NCBI GenBank assembly: GCA_910578285.1
Contig: CAJTQL010000001.1
Span: 223,251 to 287,250, forward strand
Source of the DNA: an uncultured Helicobacteraceae bacterium
Lineage (GTDB): Bacteria; Campylobacterota; Campylobacteria; Campylobacterales; Helicobacteraceae
DNA length: 64,000 nt
Direction: 5' to 3'
Shown: piece after piece, positions 19,179-26,895 of the stretch
Position numbering within the stretch: the stretch's first letter is position 1
Layout of the letters: the number at the start of each line of letters is the position of its first letter
Position numbers and translations under genes: made by a program
Notes under the pieces: generated by a model
The model's database searches: none
The model's input: the letters and a program-made list of their open reading frames with translations, nothing else
Told to the model about the DNA's origin: nothing

Positions 19179-19830
19179 TGGCGACTTGCTGCCCGGAGAT
19201 TCTGATATTGATGTGATGCTGCCTTGGAGTGTGGATAGGGTGTGGCTTGCGGGTGAGCTTGCGCGTTTGGGCTGCGTTTGCGTAATCCCCGCGCACGAGC
19301 TGCGCGACATTCGCGGGCAGTGGTGCTTTAGCGTGCGCCTGCCGCCGCATTGGAATGCCATTGTCGAGATGAGCTTTTTAAAGCCTGAAAATGGCAAGGT
19401 TTGGTTTGGATTTGCGCGCGGGCAAAATGTGATTCGCATTCCGATAAGCCCCTTTGGTTTCGCAAAAGTCCGCTATCTGGGCGTGGATTTTCCGATTCCA
19501 AACCCTTGCGATGTGCATTTATGCAAGATTTATGGCGCAAATTGGCGCACGCGCATACGCAACCGCAATTTTTTCATCATTCACCCCGAGCTTGACGACC
19601 CGAGCCATATTCGCATCAGCTATGCGCTCAACCATATCCTTGATGGGCTCTTGACGGGGAATTATAAAAAAGCGCAGGGCTATACCGAGCAATTGTTGAG
19701 TGTCTATGACGACCCGCTGCTGTATGAGCTGCGCACATATTTTGCAAATCTGCCGTTTGAGATTACGCTTTTTCCGCCGCTACCATGGCAGAGTGAGAGA
19801 ATCCATTATCGGGAGGTGATTGGGAGCTGA
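19075..19830 (+). CDS. LicD-family nucleotidyltransferase-fold half of the phase-variable TPR-LicD protein
   Basis: This 251-residue stretch has the LicD/fukutin-type core: LAHGSLLGIYRDGDLLPGD followed by the metal-binding DIDVMLPW. Proteins of this fold move phosphocholine or other phospho-alcohol groups onto glycans. The C-terminal part (GYTEQLLSVYDDPLL) is shared with the paralogue at 46899-48203. It lies in the +1 frame relative to the TPR half because of the C14 tract. ATG 19075 has a GAAAGGAA sequence just upstream, so separate translation of this domain cannot be excluded. Acceptor and donor are unknown. Confidence 0.8.
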   Translation: MDKTKQTLLAIKGMLDSLGVPFCLAHGSLLGIYRDGDLLPGDSDIDVMLPWSVDRVWLAGELARLGCVCVIPAHELRDIRGQWCFSVRLPPHWNAIVEMSFLKPENGKVWFGFARGQNVIRIPISPFGFAKVRYLGVDFPIPNPCDVHLCKIYGANWRTRIRNRNFFIIHPELDDPSHIRISYALNHILDGLLTGNYKKAQGYTEQLLSVYDDPLLYELRTYFANLPFEITLFPPLPWQSERIHYREVIGS

Positions 19831-19935
19831 TTGTCATTGTGGGCAAAGCGAAGCAATCAAACGTGTTTGGTTGCCCTGCATTGGTTGGGATTCCTTGCCT
19901 GTTGATTGCCACGCTCGCGCCGCTCGCTCGCAATG
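19831..19935. repeat. Dispersed imperfect palindromic repeat
   Basis: Contains inverted copies of a motif around CATTGCGAGCGAAGCAATC: TGTCATTGTGGGCAAAGCGAAGC at the left and CGCTCGCTCGCAATGAC at the right. Related units recur at 20338, 20792 and 48227, always between genes. Confidence 0.6.
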
Positions 19936-20289
19936 ACAAAAAATATTATAGGCAATAAAATGTTTTTCTTTGCTATTGCTCATCGTATGAGCGTCCCAAC
20001 CACAGCGCGCAACGTCTATGTTCGAGCCAAAAGGCATAGCATAGATGAAGCGCTGTGGAATATGGGCATAGTCCGTGCGGAGCCACATTTAAAAAGCGTG
20101 CTAGGGATTGGGGGTTAAAGCAGCGTTTGGCGCAAAGCGACAAACGAGCAGCAAATGCAAGGCATTTGCGATTAAAAACATGTAATAGGGGACGCATGCA
20201 AGTAGTTCCCCTTGTCCCCCTTGAAAAAATAACCAAGAAAAGAATTGTTAAAAAATATGCCAACCAAATAGAATCGAAACAATTTGGAA
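19936..20289. other. Non-coding stretch in the lon-bamD insert
   Basis: About 350 bases without a supported gene. A 96-codon minus-strand frame exists but lacks a ribosome site, has an amino-acid mix rich in C, R, H and L and resembles nothing known. It contains a short direct-complement pair around AGGGGACGCATGC and GTTCCCCTTGTCCCC that could fold, with no clear meaning. Confidence 0.4.
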
Positions 20290-20412
20290 TCTAAGAGAGA
20301 TGTTTCGCTAACGCTCAACATGACAAGATTTTATGTGTCATTGCGAGCGAAGCAATCCACCGTTATTGGGTAGCCAAGAATCGTTGGTTGCCACGCTCAC
20401 ACGGCTTACTCG
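20290..20412. repeat. Two dispersed repeat units side by side
   Basis: First comes GAGATGTTTCGCTAACGCTC followed by AACATGACAAG, a unit that recurs at 48337-48363 and inverted at about 48379-48408. Then TCATTGCGAGCGAAGCAATC, the second unit type seen at 19831, 20792 and 48227. Confidence 0.6.
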
Positions 20413-20493
20413 CGAGGTATAGAATCGAGCACACACGATGCGACATGCTGGAACTTTATCATATTACGTGAAAGGATTTTAGGATTGTTTGGG

Positions 20494-20499
20494 TAGAAT
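20494..20499 (+). promoter_or_regulatory. -10 element of the small-toxin candidate
   Basis: TAGAAT about 8-9 bases before a long stem-loop. Initiation 6-8 bases downstream would place the stem at the very 5' end of the RNA. Confidence 0.5.
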
Positions 20500-20512
20500 A
20501 TTCTTGCAAGGT

Positions 20513-20557
20513 GCAAATCTCCCCACAGGAGTTGCCGCTCCTTGTGGGGTGGTTTGC
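20513..20557 (+). promoter_or_regulatory. Strong 5' stem-loop in leader of the small-toxin candidate
   Basis: The arms 20513-20531 and 20538-20557 pair over 18 bases with one mismatch and one bulge: GCAAATC, CCCCACA and GGAG pair with CTCC, TGTGGGG and GGTTTGC (one G-T pair). The loop is TTGCCG. A 5' end stem of this kind stabilises type I toxin messengers. Confidence 0.7.
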
Positions 20558-20561
20558 AAAT

Positions 20562-20579
20562 CCTCCTTGCGAGAGGAGG
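20562..20579 (+). promoter_or_regulatory. Hairpin hiding the ribosome binding site of the small-toxin candidate
   Basis: CCTCCT at 20562-20567 pairs with AGGAGG at 20574-20579, which is the Shine-Dalgarno sequence of the ATG at 20588. The site would be closed in the primary transcript, as in AapA-type messengers. Confidence 0.65.
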
Positions 20580-20587
20580 TGATGCAA

Positions 20588-20665
20588 ATGAAAAAAGTCA
20601 AACACGTGCTCATAGTAGCCTATCTTACTTTAAAAATCGCTTTAGCGATTCGCAAATGGCTCTAG
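20588..20665 (+). CDS. Candidate small hydrophobic toxin peptide (25 residues)
   Basis: The peptide starts MKKVKHVLIVAYLTLKIA and ends with a basic-aromatic tail (IRKWL). Its pattern of lysines flanking a hydrophobic helix suits a membrane-active toxin. The ribosome site GAGGAGG, 8 bases before ATG 20588, is one of the strongest in the window but is locked in a hairpin. CACCTC at 20682-20687, after the stop, can pair with GAGGTG at 20576-20581. Minus-strand TAAGAT and TACTAT boxes inside the gene could drive an antisense RNA. The function is inferred from architecture only; I recognise no sequence family. Confidence 0.5.
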   Translation: MKKVKHVLIVAYLTLKIALAIRKWL

Positions 20666-20690
20666 GTGTTTTTCGTTTTCACACCTCGCT

Positions 20691-20708
20691 CCCCTGCGCT
20701 TGCAGGGG
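20691..20708 (+). terminator. GC-rich hairpin after the small-toxin candidate
   Basis: CCCCTGC at 20691-20697 pairs with GCAGGGG at 20702-20708 around a GCTT loop, followed by a short T-containing stretch (GCTTATTC). It probably ends the small transcript. Confidence 0.55.
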
Positions 20709-20791
20709 GCTTATTCAAAAATCTCACTTTCCAATGCGATTCCGCAATGTCCCATATAACAAAGCAATGTTTGAGATTCATGAGCATTTTA

Positions 20792-20880
20792 CGTCATTGC
20801 GAGTTTATGCGAAGCAATCAACGATTCCGAGCTGCCAAATGTCATTGATTGCTTAGGGCTTGCCCTCGCAATGACGCAAT
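20792..20880. repeat. Dispersed imperfect palindromic repeat before bamD
   Basis: GTCATTGCGAGTTTATGCGAAG at the left is answered by GATTGCTTAGGGC...CTCGCAATGACG at the right, making a long imperfect inverted repeat related to the unit at 20338. No coding capacity. Confidence 0.6.
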
Positions 20881-20912
20881 GGCAAATCAACAAGATTCCA
20901 TACAATCTCGCG

Positions 20913-21545
20913 CTACCAATCAAATGGAATCCGATACCAAGGAAGGCGCACAGACTGCACAGGAATGCCATCAATCCATGGATATGGCTTTTTGTCGCGA
21001 TACATCTCTGCTGCCTCATCGGCATCGCGCATATCATAGATTCGTGCAATCTCACTATTGAGCGCTGCATTGCTCAAAAGCATACGGACAAAGAGTGTCG
21101 TAACAGCTTCACGATAGGGTGAATGGGGATATTTGCGCAAATAATCCTCTGTCTCGCGAATCGTGTCAAGCAACAGCTGTTGATTGATGTTTTCTTTATC
21201 AAATGCGTAATAGTTTGCTTGCAGCTTGAGATAAGATACAAAGGGGAAATTGGACGCATCGCCATAACGTTTGAGATATTCATCGAAATAGAATCCCGCA
21301 AGTAAATATTCACTCTCACGCATATGCGCATGGGCAAGAATCAACATGGCTTCCTTAATGAGCGGCGAGTTGATATGTTCGCTTTGCAGCGAGGCGAATT
21401 TATCGTCAGCACCTTCAAGATTGCCAAAGCGAATCTCGGCAAGCATGGATTCATACCAATAATCGGCAGGCTTGTTGTATTCTGCATCTTTGTTCCCACA
21501 TGCACACAAAAAGAGCGCCACCAAACACACAAAAAGGACTCGCAC
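20913..21545 (-). CDS. bamD: Outer-membrane assembly lipoprotein BamD
   Basis: BamD is the essential lipoprotein of the BAM complex that inserts beta-barrels into the outer membrane. A short signal peptide ends at the lipobox LCAC (VALFLCACGN), followed by TPR-like helix pairs to the end (about residues 30-190). Start choice is uncertain: GTG 21566, 21548 or 21545 are all in frame; 21545 has the best spacing to an AAGGGGGGA site and the best signal peptide. In H. pylori the homologue (ComL) adjoins lon. Confidence 0.85.
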   Translation of the reverse strand: MRVLFVCLVALFLCACGNKDAEYNKPADYWYESMLAEIRFGNLEGADDKFASLQSEHINSPLIKEAMLILAHAHMRESEYLLAGFYFDEYLKRYGDASNFPFVSYLKLQANYYAFDKENINQQLLLDTIRETEDYLRKYPHSPYREAVTTLFVRMLLSNAALNSEIARIYDMRDADEAAEMYRDKKPYPWIDGIPVQSVRLPWYRIPFDW

Positions 21546-21655
21546 CACGTGTCCCCCCTTTCTCACCTTGCTGCATCAAAGCTCGGATTCAATTTGCTTG
21601 CGCATTATAATCTGCTAAAATTAATGGCAAAATTGATTTTTATACAATTCTAGGC

Positions 21656-21682
21656 TAGAATCCCAAAAGCTTTTTGGGATTC
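21656..21682 (+). promoter_or_regulatory. fliW promoter -10 overlapping a perfect inverted repeat
   Basis: TAGAAT at 21656-21661 is a likely -10. It overlaps an 11-base perfect inverted repeat, GAATCCCAAAA at 21658-21668 and TTTTGGGATTC at 21672-21682. This may be an operator or the 5' stem of the fliW leader. Confidence 0.5.
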
Positions 21683-21750
21683 TCGACAGATTGAAAAACG
21701 ACACGTTTGGAGACAATAAGAGGCGAGTTACAAAATTATGGAGAGCAAAA

Positions 21751-22149
21751 ATGAATTTTGAGGTCAAATCCCCCATACTTGGGTTTGAGGGCGTTACGCG
21801 AATGTCATTGGAACGACTAGAAGAAAATGATGAGCTGTTCATGAGGTTGCGCAATTGCGATGGAGAAGCACCCACATTTACGATGGTCAACCCTTTCATG
21901 CTGCGCAATTATGTCTTTGAGATGCCCATCGCCATTCAGGCGCTGCTCGATGTCCGCGAAAACACGAGCTTACTCATTTTGAACATGATGGTGATTGCAA
22001 GCCCACTCGAAAATTCTACAATCAATTTTCTCGCACCTGTGGTCTTTAATTTCGACAACCAAACAATGGGGCAAGTCGTGTTAGAGAGTATGAAATATCC
22101 AGAATACGGCATCGCCGAGCCGATTTCGGGATTTTTTACCAATGAATAG
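21751..22149 (+). CDS. fliW: Flagellar assembly factor FliW
   Basis: FliW binds flagellin and the regulator CsrA, linking filament assembly to translation control. The 132-residue protein starts MNFEVKSPILGFEG, as family members do, and ends with ...AEPISGFFTNE. ATG 21751 follows a GGAG site; the longer frame from 21691 adds 20 residues unlike the family. ATGGA at the ribosome site resembles the ANGGA core bound by CsrA, a suggestive but weak sign of feedback. It overlaps proC by 8 bases. H. pylori also has a fliW gene beside bamD. Confidence 0.9.
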   Translation: MNFEVKSPILGFEGVTRMSLERLEENDELFMRLRNCDGEAPTFTMVNPFMLRNYVFEMPIAIQALLDVRENTSLLILNMMVIASPLENSTINFLAPVVFNFDNQTMGQVVLESMKYPEYGIAEPISGFFTNE

Positions 22150-22909
22150 CACCACACCATGTATCACTCTTGTGGGCTATGGAACAATGGCACGCGCAAT
22201 TTTGTGCGCATGCCATGAACAATTTCGCTTTGAAATCATCGGGCGAGACATCTCCAAAGCCGCTGCTTTGGCAAAAGAATTTGGGCAAACAAGCTTTGGG
22301 AGTGTTGGATTTGATGGTCATGTTTTTGAGGCAGAAGGCAAAAATATCTTGCTTGCAGTGAAGCCCCATGCTCTCTCGTCTTTTCGCACCAAAGGCTATG
22401 CGCAATCTGTTGTGTCTGTGCTTGCGGGCGTGAGTATTGCAAACCTTGAAAAAACATGCCCCGCATTGCACCATGTCCGCGCAATGCCCAACATCGCTGC
22501 CGTATATCGCCAAAGCTGCACAGCGCTTTTCGCAACAGAAAAAATCGCACTCGCCGAGCAGCTTTTTGGCGCATGCGGAAGCATCATTTGGCTTTCGAGC
22601 GAAAACAAATTCGATGCTGCAATGGCGCTTAGCGGCTGTGCGCCTGCTTATCTCGCAATGGCTGCCGAAGCATTGAGCGATGCGGGAGTGCGCGAGGGGC
22701 TTAGTCGCGAAGAATCCATTGCCTTTGTGCGTGGGCTTTTTCATGGCTTTGCAAGCCTGCTTGACAAACAGCACCCCGAACTCATCAAAGAATCTGTCGC
22801 AAGCCCTAGCGGCGTAACGATTGAGGGTGTGGCGCTACTCGAATCATGCGGTTTTCGCGGCGCACTCATCGAAGCCATTCATTGCGCGCTTGCAAAGGTG
22901 CGCAAATAA
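22142..22909 (+). CDS. proC: Pyrroline-5-carboxylate reductase
   Basis: ProC makes proline from pyrroline-5-carboxylate with NAD(P)H. The 255-residue protein has the cofactor loop LVGYGTMARA at residues 10-19, the VKPHAL motif, and the C-terminal dimer part SPSGVTIEGVALLE typical of the family. The start overlaps the last codons of fliW by 8 bases, so translation is coupled. Confidence 0.94.
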   Translation: MNSTTPCITLVGYGTMARAILCACHEQFRFEIIGRDISKAAALAKEFGQTSFGSVGFDGHVFEAEGKNILLAVKPHALSSFRTKGYAQSVVSVLAGVSIANLEKTCPALHHVRAMPNIAAVYRQSCTALFATEKIALAEQLFGACGSIIWLSSENKFDAAMALSGCAPAYLAMAAEALSDAGVREGLSREESIAFVRGLFHGFASLLDKQHPELIKESVASPSGVTIEGVALLESCGFRGALIEAIHCALAKVRK

Positions 22910-22911
22910 CC

Positions 22912-23820
22912 TTGCATATCTGCGCTATTGTCGGAGCAAGCGCGTCAGGCAAAAGCGCGCTTAGTTTGCAGATTGCCCAAATCGCGCACAAAGATGGACA
23001 AAAAGTCGCGCTATTTTCGCTCGATTCTCTTGCTGTTTATCGCGAAATCGACATCGCCTCGGCAAAGCCCAGTGCCGAAAGCCTCGAGCGCGTTCCACAT
23101 TTTGCTATCAATGTGCTTGCACCCAATGAGCCTTGTTCATTTGGCGTGTTTGCAAACGCGTTGCAATCGGCACTGCATTATTGTACACACACAGAATCCA
23201 ATCTCTTGCTCGTGGGCGGGAGCGGATTCTATCTCAAAGCCATGATAGATGGAATCAGCCCCGCACCAAACGCGCTAGACAGCGCACAGCAAGCGCGGAT
23301 TGACAAAATCCTCGCATGCCCCAAACACGCGCATGCGCTGCTTGCGCGAATCGACAAACAAGCCGCACAAAATGCACGCGATTCCTACCGATTGCGCAAA
23401 GCCTTCGAGATTCTCCTTGCTACAAAACAGCCACCATCATGCTATTTTGCAGCAAATCCAAAAAAGCCCATGCTACCAAAGATTCCAATTTTTGAGCTGC
23501 ACATCTCCCGAGACAATTTGTGGCACAATATCATCACCCGCACAGAATCGATGTTGCAACATGGGCTGCTAGACGAGGTGCGCAATATTTGCGACAAGTA
23601 TGGTCGCAACATTCAGCCCGCAAAAAGCATCGGTTTTAGAGAATGTCTCGCCCATTTTGATGGCATCATCGCGCGCGAAAATCTCGCCGAACATATCGCA
23701 ATTCACACGCGCCAATTCGCCAAACGACAACATACATTTAACCGCACACAGCTCGCCGCAACGCCGCTTCCTCGAGAGGAAATCCTACAAACAATTTTGC
23801 GTTTATGGCAGCTTGCATAG
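22912..23820 (+). CDS. miaA: tRNA dimethylallyltransferase
   Basis: MiaA adds an isopentenyl group to A37 of tRNAs that read U-starting codons. The 302-residue protein has the P-loop GASASGKSA at residues 8-16, FSLDSLAVYREIDIASAKP, and GGSGFYLKAM, all diagnostic. The start is TTG 22912, two bases after the proC stop; upstream in-frame codons lie inside proC and give no better match. No clear ribosome site is present, which fits coupling to proC. Confidence 0.93.
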   Translation: MHICAIVGASASGKSALSLQIAQIAHKDGQKVALFSLDSLAVYREIDIASAKPSAESLERVPHFAINVLAPNEPCSFGVFANALQSALHYCTHTESNLLLVGGSGFYLKAMIDGISPAPNALDSAQQARIDKILACPKHAHALLARIDKQAAQNARDSYRLRKAFEILLATKQPPSCYFAANPKKPMLPKIPIFELHISRDNLWHNIITRTESMLQHGLLDEVRNICDKYGRNIQPAKSIGFRECLAHFDGIIARENLAEHIAIHTRQFAKRQHTFNRTQLAATPLPREEILQTILRLWQLA

Positions 23821-23840
23821 GCGATAATATGGGATTCCAA

Positions 23841-24263
23841 TTATTTTTCTGCCCGCACAATCAAACTCTGCGGCAAACCAAAGTTTGCTACAACCTCTGC
23901 TTCTTTTGCCCTTTGTTCGCCATTGTCGCTTTCGTGGTCGTATCCTTGCAAATGCAAGAGCCCATGCAAAAACAAAAGTGCCGCCTCATCATCGGTGCTG
24001 TGTCCAAATTCCACCGCTGCGCGCATAATCGCCTCTGCGCACACAACGATTGTGCCAAGCGGGATTGTCGCGACTTCACGAGCAAACGGAAAGCTCAAAA
24101 CATCTGTGCTTTCGTCTTTATCACGATATTCTTGATTGATTGCACGCATTGTTTGCGAATCGATACAGAGCAACTCAACATCACCACCACCAAGATAGTG
24201 CAAAATCTGTTCGAGTCTGTCTGTTGCTATGTGTAATGGTGTTTGGTTGTCAAAATCTATCAT
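23841..24263 (-). CDS. ybeY: Endoribonuclease YbeY (rRNA maturation factor)
   Basis: YbeY is a zinc endoribonuclease needed for 16S rRNA 3' end processing. The 140-residue protein carries HGLLHLQGYDH, the H-x3-H-x5-H zinc motif, near residue 104. It is convergent with miaA and divergent from speA. Confidence 0.94.
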   Translation of the reverse strand: MIDFDNQTPLHIATDRLEQILHYLGGGDVELLCIDSQTMRAINQEYRDKDESTDVLSFPFAREVATIPLGTIVVCAEAIMRAAVEFGHSTDDEAALLFLHGLLHLQGYDHESDNGEQRAKEAEVVANFGLPQSLIVRAEK

Positions 24264-24306
24264 TATTTGTGTTACCCTAATCCAATTTTATTTTTAACCA
24301 ATAAAA

Positions 24307-24315
24307 TGCTATAAT
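24307..24315 (+). promoter_or_regulatory. Extended -10 promoter for speA
   Basis: TGCTATAAT is a perfect extended -10, 36 bases ahead of the speA start. Confidence 0.65.
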
Positions 24316-24350
24316 TTCTCCTCTTTGAGATAGATTAAAGGCAAAGCGCA

Positions 24351-26195
24351 ATGGTGAATTATGGAATCCAATTCTGGTCAAACGATGACTTTATCATCGA
24401 AGATGGCAAGCTGAAAGCAAACTATGGCAAGCGCCCCGCGATTATTGACATTGTCAAAAAGGTGCGCGAAGATGGCTATCGCGGACCCTTGCTGCTACGT
24501 TTTCCACATCTTATTCACAAACAAATCCAACAGCTTTTTAATGCATTCAATCGTGTAATTAAGCATGAACATTACGAGGGAAAATTCAGAGCTGTTTTTC
24601 CGCTTAAAGTCAATCAATTCCCCAATTTCGTGTTGCCGCTCGTGCAGTATGCACAACATTTTGATTATGGGCTTGAGGCAGGCAGCAAGGCAGAGCTTGT
24701 CTTGGCAATGGCACATGCGCGACTCGGCGCGCCGATTATGGTGAATGGCTTCAAGGATAGGGAGATGATTTCGCTTGGATTCATCGCCGCATCTATGGGG
24801 CATGAGATTACGCTCACAATCGAAGGGCTTGGCGAGCTCGAGACAATTATCGAGGTTGCAAAGATTATGGGCAAACCCTGCCCTAGCATTGGCTTGCGCA
24901 TTCGACTACATAGCAATGGTATTGGAATCTGGGCAAAAAGCGGAGGAATCAACGCTAAATTTGGACTCACAAGCACAGAATTGCTCGAAGCGATTAAGAT
25001 GCTTGAGAAATCCAATTTGCTCAAAAAATTTACAATGATTCATTTCCATATTGGCTCACAAATCAGCGATATTTCGCCGCTCAAAAAAGCGATTCGCGAG
25101 GCGGGCAATATCTATGCCGAGTTGCGCAAAATGGGTGCAAAAAATTTGCGCAGTGTGAATATTGGCGGTGGGCTTGCTGTGGAATACAACCAACATGAGG
25201 GCAAGCAAGACCGCAATTATACACTCGAAGAATTTAGCTCCGATGTGATTTTTAGCTTACGTGAGATTGCACACAACAAGAAAGAACCCGCCCCCAATGT
25301 CTACACTGAATCGGGACGTTTCATTGCAGCAAGCCATGCAATGCTTGTTACGCCTGTGCTCGAGCTATTCTCGCAAGAATATTCCGAAGATGTGTTGAAC
25401 CTCAAAGAAAAAAATCCGCCACTTATTGAAGAGCTGCTCGACCTCTACAAAAATGTCAATGAACGATATGCGATTGAATATCTACATGATAGCCTTGACC
25501 ATTTGGAATCCTTGCTCACACTCTTTGATTTGGGCTATATCGATTTGTATGACCGCAGTAATACCGAGATTCTCGTGCAGCTCATTATCAAAAAAGTGAT
25601 TAAAATACTCAAACATAAGAAACATAGCGATATTATTCGAATCCAAAAAGAAGTACAAGAGCGCTATTTGCTTAATTGCTCATTTTTTCAGAGCTTGCCT
25701 GATTTTTGGGGCTTGGGGCAAAGCTTCCCAATTATGCCACTCGATAGGCTCAATGTCCCGCCTACACGTAGCGCGAGTCTGTGGGACATCACATGCGATT
25801 CTGATGGCGAGATTGCATTCAACGCTAAAAAACCGCTATATTTGCATGATGTCGATATTAAAAAAGAGGAATATTTTTTGGGGTTCTTCTTGGTTGGTGC
25901 ATATCAGGAAGTGCTTGGCATGCGGCATAATCTTTTCACACACCCCACAGAATTGAGCATTGTATTTGACGAAGATGGCAATGCGAATGTGGAATATTTG
26001 CAAGAAGCGCAAACAATTCTTGATGTCTTGGACGATATAGACTATGACACAAAAGACATTGAACGTTCACTGCGTCAGCGAATCGAAGATTCGACACTCA
26101 TTGACGATGAGGAGCGCAAAGAGCTGCTGGGACAACTCTATGTGATATTGAGCGAAAACGGCTATCTGCGCACTGTTCTCAATGGAGAAAAATAA
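24351..26195 (+). CDS. speA: Biosynthetic arginine decarboxylase
   Basis: SpeA turns arginine into agmatine for polyamine synthesis, using pyridoxal phosphate. The 614-residue length fits the biosynthetic class. The PLP lysine is K86 in VFPLKVNQFPNF; HFHIGSQISDI and NIGGGLAVEYNQ bind the cofactor phosphate; a C-terminal conserved part includes ITCDSDGEI and the cysteine contributed to the partner active site in this fold. It overlaps cysE by one base (TAATG). Confidence 0.95.
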   Translation: MVNYGIQFWSNDDFIIEDGKLKANYGKRPAIIDIVKKVREDGYRGPLLLRFPHLIHKQIQQLFNAFNRVIKHEHYEGKFRAVFPLKVNQFPNFVLPLVQYAQHFDYGLEAGSKAELVLAMAHARLGAPIMVNGFKDREMISLGFIAASMGHEITLTIEGLGELETIIEVAKIMGKPCPSIGLRIRLHSNGIGIWAKSGGINAKFGLTSTELLEAIKMLEKSNLLKKFTMIHFHIGSQISDISPLKKAIREAGNIYAELRKMGAKNLRSVNIGGGLAVEYNQHEGKQDRNYTLEEFSSDVIFSLREIAHNKKEPAPNVYTESGRFIAASHAMLVTPVLELFSQEYSEDVLNLKEKNPPLIEELLDLYKNVNERYAIEYLHDSLDHLESLLTLFDLGYIDLYDRSNTEILVQLIIKKVIKILKHKKHSDIIRIQKEVQERYLLNCSFFQSLPDFWGLGQSFPIMPLDRLNVPPTRSASLWDITCDSDGEIAFNAKKPLYLHDVDIKKEEYFLGFFLVGAYQEVLGMRHNLFTHPTELSIVFDEDGNANVEYLQEAQTILDVLDDIDYDTKDIERSLRQRIEDSTLIDDEERKELLGQLYVILSENGYLRTVLNGEK

Positions 26196-26887
26196 TGGGA
26201 ATCTGGAGAGAAATCCGTAATGATTTTGCGATTATTGCCCAAAAAGACCCCGCGATGTGTTCGCGTATCGAATTATTTTTTAATTATCCCGGACTTGTCG
26301 CACTCGTGCATTATCGCTTTGCCCATGCACTCTATACGCGCGGTTGGTGCATGTTTGCACGCATGATTATGGGACTCACGCAATTTATCACGAACATCGA
26401 CATTCACCCTGCAGCACAAATTGGCAGCTCGGTGTTTATCGACCATGGAATTGGCGTGGTGATTGGCGAGACAGCAATTGTCGGGGATTATGTAACAATC
26501 TATCAAGGCGTGAGCCTTGGCGGCGTGAGCCTTGAAAAAACCAAACGACACCCGACAATCTGTGATGGCGTAGTGATTGGCGCAGGCGCAAAGATTTTGG
26601 GCAATATCACAATCGGGCAGAATGCTAAAATTGGTGCAAACTCTGTCGTGATTTGTTCTGTACCCGAAAACTCCACAGCGGTGGGAATCCCAGCAAAGAT
26701 TCTCAATAAAGAAAATAAACACCCTTATGACATGGGCAAAATTCCCGATATTAGTAAGGAACTATTTATTTTTTTGCTCCAACGCGTGCAAAATATTGAA
26801 ACGAGCTTGAAAAATGAAGCGCTGCAGCAACAAAACGAGGAGCTCGAGAAACTCTATGAATCCTTTCTCAAAAGCCTACAAGAATAA
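26195..26887 (+). CDS. cysE: Serine O-acetyltransferase
   Basis: CysE acetylates serine, the first step of cysteine synthesis. The 230-residue protein has the N-terminal helical part and a left-handed beta-helix of hexapeptide repeats with DIHPAAQIGSSVFIDHGIGV, GETAIVGDYVTIYQGVSLGG and HPTICDGVVIGAGAKILG. The last ~55 residues form a charged helix. It is probably expressed together with speA. Confidence 0.94.
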   Translation: MGIWREIRNDFAIIAQKDPAMCSRIELFFNYPGLVALVHYRFAHALYTRGWCMFARMIMGLTQFITNIDIHPAAQIGSSVFIDHGIGVVIGETAIVGDYVTIYQGVSLGGVSLEKTKRHPTICDGVVIGAGAKILGNITIGQNAKIGANSVVICSVPENSTAVGIPAKILNKENKHPYDMGKIPDISKELFIFLLQRVQNIETSLKNEALQQQNEELEKLYESFLKSLQE

Positions 26888-26895
26888 GGGCAATC

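Noticed and set aside
19973..20263. 96-codon minus-strand frame in the lon-bamD insert
   Set aside because: No ribosome site, composition unlike real genes (rich in C, R, H), overlaps repeat DNA.
20542..20856. 104-codon plus-strand frame across the small-toxin candidate
   Set aside because: Runs through the ribosome-site hairpin and terminator in another frame and into the repeat; the short frame at 20588 has the better start site.
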